DNA of 7,905 nt from CAZPZR01 sp964591105 (GTDB lineage: Bacteria > Bacillota > Clostridia > Lachnospirales > Lachnospiraceae). Below, piece by piece: positions 6,439 through 7,905 of the stretch; the stretch's first letter is position 1; every line of letters starts with the position of its first letter. The notes beneath the pieces are model-generated. The model was not told the DNA's origin, made no database searches, and worked only from the letters and a program-made list of their open reading frames with translations. The DNA lies in the NCBI GenBank assembly GCA_964591105.1, contig CAZPZR010000077.1:1-7905 (forward strand), written 5' to 3'. A program made the translations under genes and the position numbers.

Positions 6439-7101
6439 ATGGAAAAATTCAAACAATTTATTTTGAAATACAGACATGCCTGGGTGCTCTTATATACCTT
6501 CATATACATGCCTTGGTTCACTCACTTAGAAAAGACTGTGACCAAGAATTACTATTTGATACACTCACCGTTGGATGACTATATTCCATTCATCGAGTAT
6601 TTCATAGTACCCTATCTATTTTGGTTCGCATTTATGATGATTACAGGCTTGTATTTCTTCTTTACTGATAAGACAGAATTTTATCGACTTGCTGCATTTT
6701 TGTGCACAGGGATGACCTTATTTTTGATCATCTGTACTGTCTTTCCGAACGGACAGCATTTGAGACCGACCACATTCGAGCGCGATAATATTTTTGTAGA
6801 TTTGGTGAAGATGGTATATGAAAAGGATACTCCTACCAACGTGTTACCAAGTATCCACGCATTTAATTCTATTGGAATCTGTATTGCGGTTGCACACAGT
6901 CAGTCCTTGAAGCAGCATAAAAATCTTCGCTATGTGGCGTACTTTGTTGCTTCACTGATTATACTTTCAACTGTATTTTTAAAACAGCATTCTATTACGG
7001 ATGTAATTGCCGCTGTTGTGATGACAGCAATGATTTATCCATTTATCTATGTTGGACAAAAAAAGAAAATTTCAATTGGGGACAGTGTTATTTGCAAATA
7101 G
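6439..7101 (+). CDS. PAP2-family membrane phosphatase/phosphotransferase, variant motifs
   Basis: A 220-residue membrane protein with about six hydrophobic segments (near 13-29, 51-74, 82-102, 141-153, 165-182, 186-206) and recognisable PAP2 motifs: LRP (108-110) for motif 1, PSIH (137-140) for the usual PSGH, and STVFLKQHSITD (177-188) for the SR-x5-H-x3-D motif. His140, His184 and Asp188, expected for catalysis, are present. The Lys normally seven residues before the motif 1 Arg is Phe102, and the Arg of motif 3 is Thr178. Such PSIH/STVFLKQH variants recall the PAP2 branch that includes inositol-phosphoryl transferases, so it may be a lipid phosphatase or a headgroup transferase. The start at 6439 lies 13 bases after AAAGGAAG, a rather long spacing. 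It has its own promoter, and its stop codon lies inside a terminator hairpin. Confidence 0.85.
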   Translation: MEKFKQFILKYRHAWVLLYTFIYMPWFTHLEKTVTKNYYLIHSPLDDYIPFIEYFIVPYLFWFAFMMITGLYFFFTDKTEFYRLAAFLCTGMTLFLIICTVFPNGQHLRPTTFERDNIFVDLVKMVYEKDTPTNVLPSIHAFNSIGICIAVAHSQSLKQHKNLRYVAYFVASLIILSTVFLKQHSITDVIAAVVMTAMIYPFIYVGQKKKISIGDSVICK

Positions 7102-7115
7102 CACTGCCCCCAATT
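7074..7115. terminator. Bidirectional terminator between the PAP2 gene and mutY
   Basis: Arms AATTGGGG-A-CAGTG-T-TATTT and AAATA-G-CACTG-C-CCCCAATT form a stem of about 20 positions with one A/C mismatch and one G-T pair around a minimal GC centre (7094-7095). On the plus strand it is followed by TTCTTTTAAATATATTTTT; on the minus strand by GAAATTTTCTTTTTTT. It overlaps the last 9 codons of the PAP2 gene and ends 4 bases before the mutY stop, serving both converging genes. Confidence 0.88.
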
Positions 7116-7119
7116 TCTT

Positions 7120-7905
7120 TTAAATATATTTTTCAAATGCTGTCGGTATTGGATATTTTTCTTGTATCTCATTAAATTCTATGAATAAAAAGTCTTTTTT
7201 ATTTGTCTTTTCCAATTCATCCACAATAATTTCATAACCAATCATATGCCATTCTACATGACTAAAAATATGCTTTGCGTTTTCCAGCGGACGAATGTGT
7301 ACCGGCATTAACCCAATTTCTTTGCTATAAGCAGTTACTTCATCCATGGTCAGATGTCCTCCCAGATTCGGAAGTTCATAAAGCCCAGCAAGCAATCCTT
7401 TTTTTGGCCGTTTTGCAATGGCTAACTCACGATTGTCGCGAAACACTAATATGGTTTTTTGCTCAATGCGTCGTTCCTTCGCTTTTGCCTTCACTGGAAT
7501 TCTATCCGTGATATTCCGTTGTCTCGCAAGACATTCCTCTGCGATTGGACATTCCTGACACTTTGGCTCTCCATTTGGCACACAGACAATTGCTCCAAGT
7601 TCGATCAATCCCTGATTAAAATCACTGGCTGCATCTTGTGGAATCACTTCTTCTAATTGTTCTTCTATGCGTGTTTTCGTGCTTTGTTTCATGATGTCCG
7701 ATTCATCCGCGGTTACTCTTGTTACAACACGAAGTACATTTCCATCTACGGCTGGTTTTGCAATTCCATAAGCAAAGGAGCTGATTGCACCAGCTGTATA
7801 ATTACCAATCCCCTGCAAACTCCGGATTTCTTCGTATGTTGTCGGGAATTTTCCTCCATGGATTTCCACAATTTGTGTCGCAGCTTTCTGCATATTCCGC
7901 ACACG
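7120..7905 (-). CDS. mutY: A/G-specific adenine glycosylase MutY (5' end outside window)
   Basis: The C-terminal 261 residues of MutY, which removes adenine mispaired with 8-oxoguanine or guanine in base excision repair. The reading frame is open through the right edge; the first visible residues (RVRNMQKAA) match an internal stretch of the family, so about 85-90 residues are missing and the GTG at 7902 is an internal Val codon. Numbering from that Val: helix-hairpin-helix LQGIGNYTAGAI (29-40) with catalytic Asp53 in AVDGNVLRV; [4Fe-4S] cysteines 107, 115, 118 and 124, spaced x7-x2-x5, where the textbook spacing is x6-x2-x5; then a C-terminal MutT-like domain with KRPKKGLLAGLYELPN (164-179) and FSH (213-215), the loop that reads 8-oxoguanine. 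It converges on the PAP2 gene across a shared terminator. Confidence 0.95.
   Translation of the reverse strand, partial: RVRNMQKAATQIVEIHGGKFPTTYEEIRSLQGIGNYTAGAISSFAYGIAKPAVDGNVLRVVTRVTADESDIMKQSTKTRIEEQLEEVIPQDAASDFNQGLIELGAIVCVPNGEPKCQECPIAEECLARQRNITDRIPVKAKAKERRIEQKTILVFRDNRELAIAKRPKKGLLAGLYELPNLGGHLTMDEVTAYSKEIGLMPVHIRPLENAKHIFSHVEWHMIGYEIIVDELEKTNKKDFLFIEFNEIQEKYPIPTAFEKYI

Noticed and set aside
7900..7902. GTG as the start of mutY
   Set aside because: The frame stays open to the window edge and the residues around it match the interior of MutY proteins. The gene is cut by the window, not short.
1..7905. CRISPR arrays, tRNA or rRNA genes, insertion sequences, phage genes, riboswitches
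   Set aside because: No regularly spaced repeats, RNA gene signatures, transposase or phage proteins, or recognisable riboswitch cores were seen on either strand.

Overview
The window looks like a chromosomal segment from a low-to-moderate G+C anaerobic Firmicute, most likely a Clostridia/Lachnospiraceae gut bacterium. The basis is AT-rich intergenic DNA, strong GGAGG-type ribosome binding sites, sigma-A-like promoters, the pairing of a YitT membrane protein with an iron-sulfur L-cysteine desulfidase, and the clostridial flavour of the proteins. The taxonomic placement is inference; no rRNA or tRNA gene is present to confirm it.

Layout: positions 1-163 carry no gene but hold three inverted repeats, one of which is the intrinsic terminator of the leftward operon. 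Positions 164-4559 are a leftward gene block, tex -> yitT-like -> cyuA-like. It starts from a strong promoter at 4614-4642 and its last two genes are separated by a single base. Positions 4560-4739 are a 180-bp divergent control region with two good promoters and a 16-bp palindrome between them. Positions 4740-6302 are a rightward pair, a TetR-family regulator and a diacylglycerol-kinase-family lipid kinase. A PAP2-family membrane protein follows (6439-7101) with its own promoter. A convergent gene for the adenine glycosylase MutY (7120 to beyond the right edge) closes the window, and a long bidirectional hairpin terminator lies between the last two genes.

How the genes may work together: the leftward block joins an RNA-binding transcription accessory factor (Tex) with a membrane protein of unknown substrate and an enzyme that breaks cysteine down to pyruvate, ammonia and sulfide. 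The rightward block puts a lipid kinase, which would phosphorylate diacylglycerol or a similar lipid, beside a PAP2 protein, a family that usually removes or transfers lipid phosphate. This suggests a small membrane-lipid phosphate module under a TetR-type regulator. MutY is an unrelated DNA-repair housekeeping gene.

I found no convincing novel system. The most useful leads are the palindrome between the divergent promoters, the PAP2 protein that lacks two usual phosphate-binding residues, the tight yitT-cyuA coupling, and the unexplained perfect palindromes near the left edge.
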